A DNA stretch of 64,000 nucleotides from NCBI GenBank assembly GCA_030849465.1, contig JARVLF010000017.1:310001-374000 (forward strand), written 5' to 3'. Shown here in pieces: positions 10,677-20,972 of the stretch (position 1 is the stretch's first letter; each line of letters starts with the position of its first letter). The notes under the pieces are model-generated. The model made no database searches. It had not been told where the DNA came from and worked only from the letters and a program-made list of their open reading frames with translations. The DNA comes from Moesziomyces globuligerus (Eukaryota > Basidiomycota > Ustilaginomycetes > Ustilaginales > Ustilaginaceae). The position numbers and the translations under genes are program-made.

Positions 10677-12290
10677 ATGCCGCAAGTTCCTCCAGTCTCC
10701 ACGTCCGCCGCCGCGGATGAGGCGCTGCGCAACACGTTCCAGATCGTGCACGCCTTCCTTTCCGAGCATGCTCCCACGGCCGCTGCGCAGCTCGCTGCCA
10801 CCATGCCCGAATCGCCCGCGCCGCCCCGCACCCTCGCCTCGGCGCTCGTAGACCACGTCCGCAACTCACCGAGGCGATCTTGGCCCGGTCTGGTCTCGCA
10901 GGCGCCATCGCGACCCTCGCCTTCGCCCATGGACGAGGACAGCGACTCTGACTCGTCCTCCTCCGACTCCAGCTCGGACTCGTCTAGCTCGAGCTCGGGC
11001 TCGGACTCGGACTCGGACTCGGACTCGGACTCGGACTCTGACTCGGACTCGAGCGACAGCGACTCGGACGACAGTGACAGCGACAGCGACAGCTCCGACT
11101 CGGAAGACGACAAGAAGGTCAAGGCCGCAAAGGCCGCCAAGAACGAGCCACCGACTCAGGACAATGAGGCGGCCTCGTCCACCATCGTGTCCGACTCGCA
11201 GGACGAGGCCGAGGCCGAGCTGCCCAGCAAGGGCATTGCTACGCCCACGCGCGCTTCCTCGGCAGGTCCTTCCACTTCCGCCCCCGCCAGCTCGCACAAG
11301 CGCAAGCGCGAGGCTTCCGCCTCATCCTCAGAGTCGGACTCGGACTCGGACGACAGCGATGACGAAAGCAGCGGCAGCGACAGCAGCAGCAGCAGCAGCA
11401 GCGAGGATGAGGACAGCGACGACGAGTCGAGCGACTCGGACTCGGACGACAGCGACAGCGATGGCGATGCCGAGGAGGTCACCGTCACTAAGGTCGAGAC
11501 CATCGAGGTCAAGGCCGCTTCGTCGGATTCCGACTCGGGTTCGGATTCGAGCTCGGACTCGGGCTCGGACTCGGACTCTAGCGACTCGGAATCTGGCTCG
11601 GATTCGGACTCGGACTCGGATTCATCGAGCGACTCGGACGAGCCTAAGAAGGTGGCCGCTGTGGCCGCTATTGTCGCGGCCGACGGGGATGGTGACGACA
11701 GCAGCTCTTCCGACAGCGATGATAGCAGCTCCGACTCTTCCGACTCGGACTCGGACTCTGGTTCCGGCTCCGAGTCGGACTCGAGCTCGGGCAGCAGCTC
11801 CTCGTCGTCCTCTGAATCGGGCAACGACAGCGACAGCTCGTCGTCCTCCTCCTCGTCTTCCAGCTCCGGCAGCAGCAGCGGTTCGGACTCGAGCTCACCC
11901 TCGCCAAAGGGTCCCCCTGCTAAGCGTCAAAGGACCGAGGTTGAGCTTGCTGCCGTTGCGGCTCCCGTCGCCTCGACCAGCACGCCTGTGCGTGCGCCTC
12001 CCGTCGCCGCGACCGGCTCGGGCCGCAAGGCGGCTGGTCAGAACACGCCGTTCCAGCGCGTCAAGGTCGACCAGGTCACTTACCTCGACGACCGCATGAA
12101 GGACATGTCGTACGCGGGCAAGGCCGGCGTCAGCGGCGACGAGTACGGCGCGCGTGCCAGTCGCGACCTCATCGTCACCCGCGGCAAGGGCTTCACAAAG
12201 GAGAAGAACAAGAAGAAACGCGGATCCTACCGCGGAGGCGCCATCGACGTCTACGGATCCCACAGCATCAAGTTTGACGACGACGATTAG
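10677..12290 (+). CDS. SRP40: Srp40 / Nopp140-type nucleolar phosphoprotein
   Basis: 537 residues, no intron, ATG in an ACCACCATG context. Residues about 12-40 (DEALRNTFQIVHAFLSEH) look like the LisH-type helix pair at the N-terminus of Nopp140. Residues about 85-415 are almost entirely Ser/Asp/Glu blocks, typical CK2-phosphorylated acidic clusters, separated by short Lys/Ala/Pro linkers. The C-terminal SRP40 domain (about 455-537) is clear: NTPFQRVKVDQVTYLDD, then GARASRDLIVTRGKGFTKEK and the ending GSHSIKFDDDD. The family chaperones box C/D and H/ACA snoRNPs in nucleolus and Cajal body. The stop is 124 nt from the convergent dehydrogenase stop. Confidence 0.93.
   Translation: MPQVPPVSTSAAADEALRNTFQIVHAFLSEHAPTAAAQLAATMPESPAPPRTLASALVDHVRNSPRRSWPGLVSQAPSRPSPSPMDEDSDSDSSSSDSSSDSSSSSSGSDSDSDSDSDSDSDSDSSDSDSDDSDSDSDSSDSEDDKKVKAAKAAKNEPPTQDNEAASSTIVSDSQDEAEAELPSKGIATPTRASSAGPSTSAPASSHKRKREASASSSESDSDSDDSDDESSGSDSSSSSSSEDEDSDDESSDSDSDDSDSDGDAEEVTVTKVETIEVKAASSDSDSGSDSSSDSGSDSDSSDSESGSDSDSDSDSSSDSDEPKKVAAVAAIVAADGDGDDSSSSDSDDSSSDSSDSDSDSGSGSESDSSSGSSSSSSSESGNDSDSSSSSSSSSSSGSSSGSDSSSPSPKGPPAKRQRTEVELAAVAAPVASTSTPVRAPPVAATGSGRKAAGQNTPFQRVKVDQVTYLDDRMKDMSYAGKAGVSGDEYGARASRDLIVTRGKGFTKEKNKKKRGSYRGGAIDVYGSHSIKFDDDD
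10930..11900 (+). repeat. Coding Ser/Asp hexanucleotide-like low-complexity tract in Srp40
   Basis: Long runs of GACTCG/GACAGC-type codons encode alternating Ser and Asp. The purest part is around 11000-11050, where GACTCG units are uninterrupted. The tract is prone to replication slippage, so allele lengths may differ. Confidence 0.85.
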
Positions 12291-12414
12291 ATGCTCCCCC
12301 GACCCTTTTACATCGATTTCATCTTCAGCGTTTAGAGTTCTTCCTTCAGACCAGTCGCAACGCATTCCAGTCACATCGTTCGCGTGTGTGGCTACGCCGT
12401 GTCATTCGAGTGCA

Positions 12415-13325
12415 TCAAAGCTTGCCGAGACGCGAGGCGCCGTCGAGGCGAATGTACGACCCGTTCTAATGCAAGGGCCAGAAGACGGAGGCAAGTTGAG
12501 AATCAGAAGAAGGACATGGTGGATGTAGCTTTGCGGGGTCGCAAAATGGTTGGATGGACTTACGAGCATGGGGTTTTCAATGACGCCCTGGACGGCGAGG
12601 GCGAATTCGTCCGGGTGACCGAATCGGGCGGGGAACTCGCACGTCCTCAAGATGGCCTGACGCGCCCTCTTGGGTAGCTGGGCCATCATGGGGGTTTCGA
12701 AGAGCGTTGGGACGAGCGTCATGACTCTGATACCAAACCAAGCGAGGTCCCTTGCCATGGGGAGGGTGAGCGAGAGAACGCCACCCTTGCTGGCCGAGTA
12801 AGGGCACTGGCCTGCCTGGCCCTCGAGCGCGGCTGCGGAAGCCGTGTTGATGATGACGCCCAGATCCTTGCTCTCCTCGGTGGGTTTGGGGATCGGCTTG
12901 GGCAGGTCGCGCACCAGACGCGCCGCCGTGAGTCGCGAGACGTTGAACGTGCCGATCAGGTTGATCTCCACGGTGCGTCGGAAGGTGTCTAGGTCAAACG
13001 GCTCGCCCTCCTGGCTGATGATCTTACCCGCCATACCGACACCACCGCAGTTGACACATCCGCCAACCGGCACGTTGGGCCACAGCTTATCCGAACCCTC
13101 GATCGCAGCTTGAACAGCTTCCTCTTCGCACACGTCCACTTCGAACGCCGCGGCTCGCTTGTCACCACCGCGCGCATTCAGCTCGTCCGCAAGCTTCTGC
13201 CCCGCCTCCAACTGCAGGTCCATGATCGACACATACGCCCCGAGCGAGTGCAGGTGCGCCGCAGTAGCAGCTCCCAGCCCGGAAGCTCCGCCCGTGACGT
13301 AGTATACGTAGCCCTTGACCTGCAT
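12415..13325 (-). CDS. Short-chain dehydrogenase, HSD10 / 3-hydroxyacyl-CoA dehydrogenase type 2-like
   Basis: Exons 13325-12564 and 12465-12415, with a 98-nt intron, encode 270 residues. The small last exon supplies NGSYIRLDGASRLGKL, which matches the HSD10 ending (ENPxLNGEVIRLDGA). Without it the frame reads into unrelated sequence. The Rossmann motif TGGASGLG is at residues 11-18, NCGG stands in the NNAG position, the catalytic Ser is in NTASAA near 160, and YSASK lies near 176. HSD10 oxidises 3-hydroxy-2-methylacyl-CoA and related substrates with NAD+ in mitochondria. No N-terminal presequence is evident, and the GKL end resembles a weak peroxisomal PTS1. Start is MQVKGYVYYVTGG; upstream residues are not conserved. 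Confidence 0.9.
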
Positions 13326-13840
13326 CTTTGAGAATGAAATGTGGAAAGAGAGAGCGAGAGAGCGATGTGGGATGGAGGATGAGTCTGCGCAAGGGAGAGT
13401 GGAGGACAAAGCCCAAGAGGGTTTCAACACCGCTCGAGCCGTTCCGGCCGCTGCACCCCACCGGCCCGGCTATTCCAACACACGCGTCTTCCGAGCCTTT
13501 CTCGCACACCGTATTTTTCCGCCTCTCTCCTTGACGTGCCGCACACGATTCTCATGAACCTACCACATCGACTCCTCGACACACATTCAAGAACGAAAAG
13601 AAAGAAACGAAAGGAAAGATGCACCATTTGTAAAAAGCAAAAGAAAGAAGATGCGGAAAGAAAGAAAGTGGGAAAGCCTAAAAAAGGGTGGAGTGGGAGG
13701 CGATCGAGGTAGCGAGCATCGGCATTAGAAGCTTTGCGGGCGGAACAAGATCGACGAGGAAAGCGAGAGGGCAAGCAAGCACACGAGGGGCAGCATAGCA
13801 AAAAATGTACGGAAGGGGGTCGGGACGATGATGATCGCGC
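13326..13840. other. Intergenic region with a purine-rich strand (SDR promoter, secreted-protein 3' side)
   Basis: About 515 bp between the SDR start and the stop of the secreted repeat protein, both on the minus strand. From about 13580 to 13680 the plus strand is rich in AAAG/GAAA words, so the minus strand is a CT-rich tract. CT-rich tracts are common in fungal core promoters and leaders. No gene seen. Confidence 0.6.
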
Positions 13841-15010
13841 TTAGTAGCCGGCGGGCTCGGTCTTGGCGTCGCCAGCGTTGGCGTCCTTGCCCTTCTCGCA
13901 GTCGTCGCCGTCCTTCTTCTGGTCGCCCTTGTCGGCATCCGAGTTGGCACCGGCGTCGTAAGCGCCGTCCTTCTTGGCGTCCGAGTTGTCGCCCTGGTCA
14001 GCGTCAGGGTTGGCACCGGCGTCGTAAGCGCCGTCCTTCTTGGCGTCCGAGTTGTCGCCCTGGTCAGCGTCAGGGTTGGCACCAGCGTCGTAAGCGCCGT
14101 CCTTCTTGGCGTCCGAGTTGTCGCCCTGGTCAGCGTCAGGGTTGGCACCAGCGTCGTACGCGTCGTCCTTCTTGGCGCCAGAGTTGTCGCCCTGGTCAGC
14201 GTCAGAGCTGGCGCCGGCATCGTACGAGTCGGGCTTGTCACCAGAGTCGTCGCCCGAGGCGCCCTCGTCGCCGTTCTGGCTAGGAGCAGCGTCGTCGCCC
14301 TTGTCAGCGTACGAGGTGGAGCCAACGTCGTCGCCATCGTCCTTCTTGGCGCCCGAGTTGTCGCCCTTGTCAGCGTCCGCGTTCGCACCGGCGTCGTAAG
14401 CGCCGTCCTTCTTGTCGCCCGAGTTGTCGCCGGAAGCGTCCTCGTCGTCATCGTCAGCATCCGAGTCATCGTCAGCACCGTCGTCCGACTCATCGGGGTT
14501 GCTGCCGTCACCGGACTCGCAGTCCTCGGCCGAGCCGTCGCCCTTGTCGGCGCCGTTGTTCACGGGGCCGTCAGGCTGGGTAGGCGCACCAGAGCCAGGA
14601 GCAGTCTCGCCGCTGTTGGCGCCGTCAGGGCTGCAGCCGTACTTGACGAGGGCGGTGAAGCCGTTCTGCAGGTAAAAGTCGCAGCTGTTGTCCCAGCCAA
14701 AGTCGCACTGCTTCTTCTTGTCGCAGGCGTGGTTGGAGAAGTCCTTGGCGTCCTCGCTGCACTCGTCGTCCGAGCAACCGACAGCAGAGGTGTCGATACC
14801 GAACTGCTTGAGCGCAGAGCAGATGTCCTTGCGGCTAGCCTTCTTGTCGAAGCAAGGAGCAGTGTCAGCGTTGCCGCCCCCCTTCTTAGGGAAAGTGGGG
14901 CACTGCGAGCCCTTGTCACCGTTGGAAGGAGTAGAACCAGGCTGGCCCTGGGGCTGGTCTTGAGGCTGACCCTGGGGCTGGTCCTGAGGCTGGCTCGCGG
15001 GCTGGTTCGC

Positions 15011-15082
<72 letters not shown>

Positions 15083-16123
15083 CTGCTGCTCTTCCTGCTG
15101 ACGCTGCTGCTCCTTCTGCTGGCGCTCCTGCTCGCGCTGCTGCTGTTCCTGCTGCTGGCGCTGCTGCTCCTGCTGTTGACGCTGCTGCTCCTGCTGTTGA
15201 CGCTGCTGCTCCTGCTGCTGACGCTGCTGCTCTTCCTGCTGGCGCTTCTGCTCATCCTGCTGCTGCTTTTGCTGGTCAGCCTGCTGCTGAGGGGTCTGAG
15301 GCTGCTGAGGAGTTTGAGGCTGCTGAGGAGTTTGAGGCTGCTGAGGAGTCTGGGGCTGCTGAGAACCGTTGCCGTAGTCCTGAGGCTGCTTGTCACTGTC
15401 AGCGGGCTTTGAAGCATCCGGGCTACCCGCACCATAGTCCTCGGGCTTAGTAGCGTCAGACGAGTTGTCGGGCTTGGGTGCACCCGAGTTGTCGCCGCCC
15501 TTGTCGCCGCCGGCGTTGTAGTCCTCAGGCTTGGACGCATCCGACGAGTCGTCGGGCTTGGGGGCGCCCGAGTTGGCGCCGCCCTTGTCGCCGCCGGCGT
15601 TGTAGTCCTCAGGCTTGGACGCATCCGACGAGTCGTCGGGCTTGGGGGCGCCTGAGTTGTCGCCGCCCTTGTCGCCGCCGGCGTTGTAGTCCTCGGGCTT
15701 GGTAGCATCTGACGAGTCGTCGGGCTTGCTGGCGCCCGAGTTGTCGCCACCCTTGTCGTCGCCCGAGTCGGGGGCGTCAGCATCCTTCTTGCTGTCCGCG
15801 TTGTAGTCCTCGGGCTTGGTAGCGCCCGAGTTGTCTCCGCCCTTGTCGCTACCCGAGTTGTAGTCCTCGGGTTGGCCGCCCGGGTTCGAGACATCACCAG
15901 CACCGGCATCGGCGTCGGCATCAGCGTTGGCGCTAGGGTCGTAGGCGCCGCCTCGGCGGAAGAGGCGGTCAGCAAAGCCAAAGCCACGCTTCTGGATAGC
16001 AGGCAGATCCCTGCGTGCGAGTCCCGCAGGACGCTTCGACATATCGATGGCCTTGGCGTCAGCAGCCGAGATGGCGGCGCTGACGACGACCAGCAGGGTC
16101 ACGAATGAGGCCTGAATCTTCAT
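13841..16123 (-). CDS. Secreted repeat-rich protein with polyglutamine tract and cysteine domain
   Basis: 760 residues, no intron. Residues 1-23 form a signal peptide (MKIQASFVTLLVVVSAAIS then AADA). Dibasic sites follow at 37-38 (RR), 45-46 (KR) and 56-57 (RR), consistent with Kex2 processing. Residues about 60-250 are acidic, Gly/Asn/Ser-rich 28-residue repeats (KPEDYNAGGDKGG type). Residues 250-385 are Gln-rich, with PQTPQQ repeats and a pure Q run near 349-368. Residues about 405-500 form the only ordered-looking part, with nine cysteines and aromatic residues (QCPTFPKK, CDFGWDNSCDFYLQNGF). The C-terminus carries 22-residue repeats (KKDGAYDAGANPDADQGDN). I do not recognise the family. A cell-wall or apoplastic role is an inference from secretion and repeats. 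Confidence 0.85.
13965..14162 (-). repeat. 66-bp tandem repeat in the secreted protein gene (3 near-identical units)
   Basis: Units at 13965-14030, 14031-14096 and 14097-14162 differ at only one or two bases. Each encodes 22 residues. Diverged copies continue to about 14400. Near-identity suggests recent expansion or homogenisation. Confidence 0.95.
15018..15078 (-). repeat. CAG (polyglutamine) microsatellite
   Basis: An uninterrupted CTG run on the plus strand, CAG on the coding strand, encodes about 20 glutamines within a larger interrupted Gln-rich region reaching to about 15290. Confidence 0.95.
15431..15766 (-). repeat. 84-bp tandem repeats in the secreted protein gene
   Basis: Units starting at 15515 and 15599 are nearly identical over 84 bp (28 residues). 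Flanking copies on both sides are recognisably related but more diverged. Confidence 0.85.
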
Positions 16124-17806
16124 GCTGTTAACGAGAGTGTGGGGATCGAATGCTTGCCAGAAGATTCAATACGGTCAAGGAAAAAGGGGAAGTTTGTGTA
16201 GTAGTCTTGAGACGATAGAGGAAGAAGAGGTGAGGTTCATTCCAGGGGGCTTTGAGACTCGCCAAGGCGTCCCTTTTAAGTGGATGACGACCGACGGAGA
16301 ACCCCTTTGATCCGGCTGGCGAAGCGGACAAGAGTGCCTACTCGTCTGTGGGCTTGAGCCCACGCACAGTGCACTGCAGTTCGCACGGTGCCGTCTGTGC
16401 GGTGGCCCCATCTCATTTGTGTCTCGAGGCTAAGAAGACGACACTGAGGCCATCCGGAAGCGCAGCTGACAATCGGTCGAGCTGTACAGCAGCTTTCGCC
16501 TCAGACGACATGCTTCTGGCTGACCCCCACTTCATCTTGATCATATCGAAAAGGTGGGAGATCGCGGACGCCTCTTTGTGGTGGGACGATGCGAGTCGAC
16601 ATGGGCTGCACGCTGGTCCCCAGAGCGGGTGCGTGCACCGCAGCGCGGCAGGAGCTCTGTCGATGGTCTGTGCCCTTGCCATCTTCTTCTGCTACCAGGG
16701 CCCGAGCGCTGTTTTGAGGTGCGTAGGCATTCCAATGAGGCCACTGTGCTGGAACACAAAGTCTCAAGAGACTGAAAGGCTACTGTCCAAGTTCTCGTTG
16801 TCCGAAAGTACGGAAGCCAGCGTCAGGATGGCACCAAGAGTAGCAATTGATTCGTGGCGACGTCGTCGCTGCTTTCGTCCGTTGGCTTCATACTGCGCCT
16901 TTCGAAGTCGGCGGACTTGCGAAGGGCAGCATCGATTGAAGAAATGCGGGCACAAAGACAGTATCGATCATGGCCATCTCGATCCCACCGGAGGTATGAA
17001 GTCTTGTGGGGAGTCTTTCCTTTGAGCGTGGTTGATAGTGGGCGCTTATTGGACGCCGTTGCCCCGACAGACACAGCGTTGCATTGTCACTCCAGTGGGC
17101 ATTGCGGTGAAGTCTTGCAGCTCATGCACCCGTTCGACGCTCTCGCTCGAGAACTTTGAATGTACATCCCCTGAGTCCTGCATCTGTTCCCTTATGGCAA
17201 GAAGTTGCCGGAGTTCCTGCTATGAAACAGCCCGCCGGTTGATGACGTCAAGCGAGGGAGACGGTATCCAAGCAAACATGGACATCATGCTGTCAATGTT
17301 GCCGCCGTTGACACGCTCAACTTTGTGGTTGCCTGTTGAGCGTCTTCGCCGAGCTCGTGCATGTGACGGGATCGTGCGCCGCTTGCGACTATCCTTCATA
17401 CTTCAGGACAACCACGTTGCAGCATTGATGTGGTTGCGCTTCAACTGGCTATTCGTCCTCAGTGTCTACTGTTCCTCAGATGTGAAAGATCCCTTTCTCT
17501 CAGCACCGAAGAGCAGACGAAGAATTGGCCCAGGCCGCAAAGTCTTTGGACGCCAAAACTCCTGGCGTCGCAAAGCCACAATACGATACCGTGTGGGAAC
17601 TCCAAGGCGCGCGAGATGTAATTTATGAAGTGCATTAATCTGCCTAAAGAAACGGAAAGAGACAATGTGATGTACGGTGACTTTCAGTACAAGCTGCGTT
17701 GGGTATAGATTTGGGTCGCTCTGCTTGGTGTAGAGCGCATCGGCGAATTGACAAGTTGCGTCCAGCGCAACCGAGGGCGTTCAGCGCAACCGAGGGCGGA
17801 TCTGGA
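16124..17806. other. Gene-free stretch between the secreted protein and the kelch gene
   Basis: About 1.7 kb, visibly less GC-rich than the flanking genes. The longest frames (16348-17025 plus, which opens with GTG, and 17032-17628 plus) have no recognisable domain and Cys/Arg/Ser-rich random-looking composition. The first few hundred bases hold the secreted gene's promoter on the minus strand, with a TTAAAA element near 16275. I see no tRNA or transposon signature. Confidence 0.5.
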
Positions 17807-20029
17807 TCATTCGCCGTCGTCATCGAGCTCGACACTGAAGCTGGTGATCTGAGGGAGGTAGGCGCAGGCAGCGAGATCCAAGAAGTGCAAGTCGTCAAAG
17901 ATGTCTTTGCCATCGAAACCTCCGTGCACAAACAGCCTCGAGTCTCTGAGCCAGGCCTGGTGATAGCCTCGCCCCTGCGGCTTCTTGCCACAGACCTTTC
18001 GGGGTTCCCACTGCAGGTTGACGAGATTGAGCGTGAGCAGCTCGGATGTGTAGGTCTTGCTGTCGTGCCCGCCAAAGATAAAGAGGTACGAGCCGACTTG
18101 GGTGGCCGTGTGGCCGAGACGGTTGTGGATCTCGTCCGTCTTGACTTGATACCAGGTCTGAGTGTCAAGCCTGAGAATGTGGATGTCATTGAAGGACATG
18201 TGACCGTCGCTTCCACCGATCACGATCAACTTGCCATCGACAAGATTAGATGTGTGATAGCCGCGTCCGATGGGTACCTTGCCGCCGCACTCCATCCTTC
18301 GCCATTCAAGACGCGAGAGGTCGCTGACGTCGAGCGTATGTACGTCGTTGAGAGCGCCGACACCATTGCCTCCGCCGAAGACGATGAGTTGGCCTTCGTA
18401 ATAATTACACGTGTGTGCACGCCTCGGGCTTGGAGCGGTGCCGCCGACATCCGGCTTGGACCATCGCAACGAGACGGTGTCGAACACGTATAGATCGTTG
18501 AAATAGTGCGGCCCATCTCCGCCGGCAAAGACAAAGAGTCGCTTGTTGACCATGGTGGCCGAGTGCGCGCGTCGGGCGGGGGGAATGTCACCGGTGACCT
18601 TTGGCTTGGACCAACACATGGTCTCAGTGTCGAAGCACCAGAGATCACGGAAGCAGCCACGGTTGTCGCAACCGCCGAATAGCCACAGGACCTCGTCGCA
18701 GAGGTTGGCGGTGTGCGCGCGGAAGCTTCTTCGGGGCACACTGCCGTGGACGGGTGCCTTAGACCAATACATGGCCGGGGGAGGCGCAGGTCTGACGCTT
18801 GGCGCAGAAGGGAGCTGGGGCAGGGTGCGATGCGTAGTTTTGAGAGATCGACTGGGGGGATTGTTGACGTCGGTACGGTTCGAGGATGATGCTGTTGTCG
18901 CCGCATCGCGCGTGCGGCTGGAGCCGGGTCTTCGGACGGTGGAGGGCTCAGCCTTGTCCTTGCTGCCGTGGTCACGACGCTCTTTCTGCTGAGGCTTCTG
19001 GTCAGGGGCATGGGATTTCGCCAACGGTTCGGATCCGACGGTTACGTTCGCTGATTGCCGCAGTTCGCTGGTGCTTGCGGTGCGGTTCATAGCATCGTCG
19101 TAGCAGCGATCGTCGGAAGAAGAGGCAAGGCGGTTGCGCGATTCGGATATAGTGAGCCTGTTGCCTGCGGATGCGGATACATCTGGTCCGTTGTTTGTGT
19201 GAATGCGATGGGCTTCAGCGCTGTCGGACGGAGCATGTCGTCCAGGGCTCGCAGAGAAGGTGGTGTCGTGAGGGTGCACCGTCGATTCGGAGGAATCGAG
19301 CCGAGACGCGGCATGGACAGCTGCAGCCAGGGATTCGTTCGTCTGGCTGACGGTCGAGGGAAGGGGTCTCGAGGCGCGCTTGGGAGAAGCGTCGAGGAGA
19401 GGGTCATTCGGCGAGCGCCCGAGCACCTCCATGGCATCGGTGATGCCTGTAACGCCATCGCCAAGATTGGTGCTCTGATGGCGTCCGAGAGTCGCCAAGA
19501 GGCCACCGTTGCTCGCATGTTTGGCAGCGCCCGACAGGGAGATATTGCGCTGGTGACCGTCCGGGGTTCGAACGTCGTCTTGAGCCTGAGGAACCCGTCG
19601 GGAGTGGTCATTGAACGAGGACGCGGTGATCTCATCGGAGGATGCGCCGCTTAGGTCAGTAGCGGCATTGATGGCAAAGGATCCTCCGAAAGAGTCCTTG
19701 TGACTCAGGACACGGTTTGTGCGCGCAAGATGGGAGCGGCGTGCGGAGCTGTCTGCGGCGGGACCATCATTGTTGCCTACAGAGCGGGAGGAAAAAGAGG
19801 CAAGCTCCTCGTGAGCTTCGCTACTTGTCGGGCTCTGAGAGGTTCCGGTGCTGAACGAGGACTGGTTCTGCAAGCGCGAAGAAGCGAAGCCGTGGGAAGG
19901 AATGTAGGTACGTGTCGAAGCGTAGTCCCCCTGCTGGAGCGGGGTGGATGCACCAGACGGCGATGTCCTGTCGCTTGCGCTGGACAGATTGCGAACCAGC
20001 GATTGCGACTGTGACTGTGAAAAATCCAT
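17807..20029 (-). CDS. Kelch-repeat propeller protein
   Basis: 740 residues from the ATG at 20029 (MDFSQSQSQSL); the extended frame upstream begins with GTG and has no Met before this. Residues 1-420 are Ser/Thr-rich and probably disordered. Residues about 420-720 contain about six kelch blades: VLWLFGGCDNRGCFRDLWCFD, then KRLFVFAGGDGPHYFNDLYVFD, QLIVFGGGNGVGALNDVHTLD, KLIVIGGSDGHMSFNDIHIL, SYLFIFGGHDSKTYTSELL and RLFVHGGFDGKDIFDDLHFLD. This resembles fungal Ral2/Tea1-type kelch proteins used in polarity and Ras signalling, but no C-terminal coiled coil or BTB domain is present. I therefore leave the function open. Several blades carry a tryptophan and a conserved PxxRxxHT motif. Confidence 0.88.
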   Translation of the reverse strand: MDFSQSQSQSLVRNLSSASDRTSPSGASTPLQQGDYASTRTYIPSHGFASSRLQNQSSFSTGTSQSPTSSEAHEELASFSSRSVGNNDGPAADSSARRSHLARTNRVLSHKDSFGGSFAINAATDLSGASSDEITASSFNDHSRRVPQAQDDVRTPDGHQRNISLSGAAKHASNGGLLATLGRHQSTNLGDGVTGITDAMEVLGRSPNDPLLDASPKRASRPLPSTVSQTNESLAAAVHAASRLDSSESTVHPHDTTFSASPGRHAPSDSAEAHRIHTNNGPDVSASAGNRLTISESRNRLASSSDDRCYDDAMNRTASTSELRQSANVTVGSEPLAKSHAPDQKPQQKERRDHGSKDKAEPSTVRRPGSSRTRDAATTASSSNRTDVNNPPSRSLKTTHRTLPQLPSAPSVRPAPPPAMYWSKAPVHGSVPRRSFRAHTANLCDEVLWLFGGCDNRGCFRDLWCFDTETMCWSKPKVTGDIPPARRAHSATMVNKRLFVFAGGDGPHYFNDLYVFDTVSLRWSKPDVGGTAPSPRRAHTCNYYEGQLIVFGGGNGVGALNDVHTLDVSDLSRLEWRRMECGGKVPIGRGYHTSNLVDGKLIVIGGSDGHMSFNDIHILRLDTQTWYQVKTDEIHNRLGHTATQVGSYLFIFGGHDSKTYTSELLTLNLVNLQWEPRKVCGKKPQGRGYHQAWLRDSRLFVHGGFDGKDIFDDLHFLDLAACAYLPQITSFSVELDDDGE

Positions 20030-20972
20030 GGTGAGCTGTGAGCTTGGACCGACGATAGATTGCCTTGGATCTTTCTTATCAGGAGCGGAGAGAAGGGCGA
20101 CAGGGATTGAGTGGAGAGACACTCGACTGCTGGGAGTATCTTCACGGCAGAGCTAGCCGTCGACCAGTCTCGTCACCGCACCCGATCAGTCGGCTCCTCC
20201 GATACGTGATCCTGTTGATAGGCAGTGCAAGGCGATACCGGATGGTCGGCGCGGTTGATGGCAAGCAAAGGCGACAAAGCGTCGGATGATCCGTCGAGTC
20301 TGCTGGTGACAACGTCACTGCGGCGGTGCTGGATATGTCGGGCGATCCGACTCCACCACAAGAAGATTCGGGCCTGCCGAGGGGTGTGCTGAGGAATGAT
20401 AGAGATGTCCGCTCTTCGTTGGCTTGTCGATGGATGCGAAGATCTGTGTCCCAGGTTGATGGGAAGCGCATGAGAGAAAGGCTTCGACCCAAGGCGAACC
20501 AAAAGGGACCCTTGCCAACTCGGCACGCACCTCTCTCGCGCACGCTAGAAATCACACTTCGTGATTCGACTGGCGGCGCGCCTCAGCGCGTGTCTCGCAC
20601 CAGCGCTCTCACACCCTCATGCCTGCCTGTATGCACTTGGCTTGTCTCAATAGCTTCATCCAGAAGCGACAACGACTCAGGATTGAGTAGGGGCGTGAGA
20701 GACTGCAAAGCGTCGAGGTCGCATTCGACCCTATCAAGCTGGTTGTTCGGCGACGAGAGCCAGTCTCGCTGCCGAGCATTCACCGAAACGCAAGGTGTTG
20801 GTCTGGATCTCTCCCGGATCCGAATCGGGCCTTATTCGCACTTCTTCCCGCCACGCTTGCGCACCTCCACCAAAGAACAACACCCAGTCCAGCTCCCACA
20901 CATCCTTCCGAGCCCATCCACGATCCTTAGTGGGCTTTCTCGCCCCTCCTTTCGTCCACATCTCGCATCACC
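20030..20972. other. Head-to-head intergenic region, kelch / AP-3 beta
   Basis: 943 bp between divergent starts. No supported gene; the 20326-20976 plus-strand frame is Ser/Arg-rich without a domain and ends in the AP-3 leader. Expected to hold both promoters. Confidence 0.55.

Noticed and set aside
6281..13325. POP1 next to an HSD10-like gene as an RNase P cluster
   Set aside because: HSD10 is part of mammalian mitochondrial RNase P only. The two genes are separated by other genes and this is most likely chance.
14560..15987. 475-residue frame and a poly-Leu plus-strand frame over the secreted protein
   Set aside because: Repeats read in other frames give monotonous Ser/Thr/Arg or Leu sequence. 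Only the 13841-16123 frame has a signal peptide and a coherent cysteine core.
16348..17025. 225-residue frame in the gene-free stretch
   Set aside because: Begins with GTG and has no domain, repeat or signal peptide.
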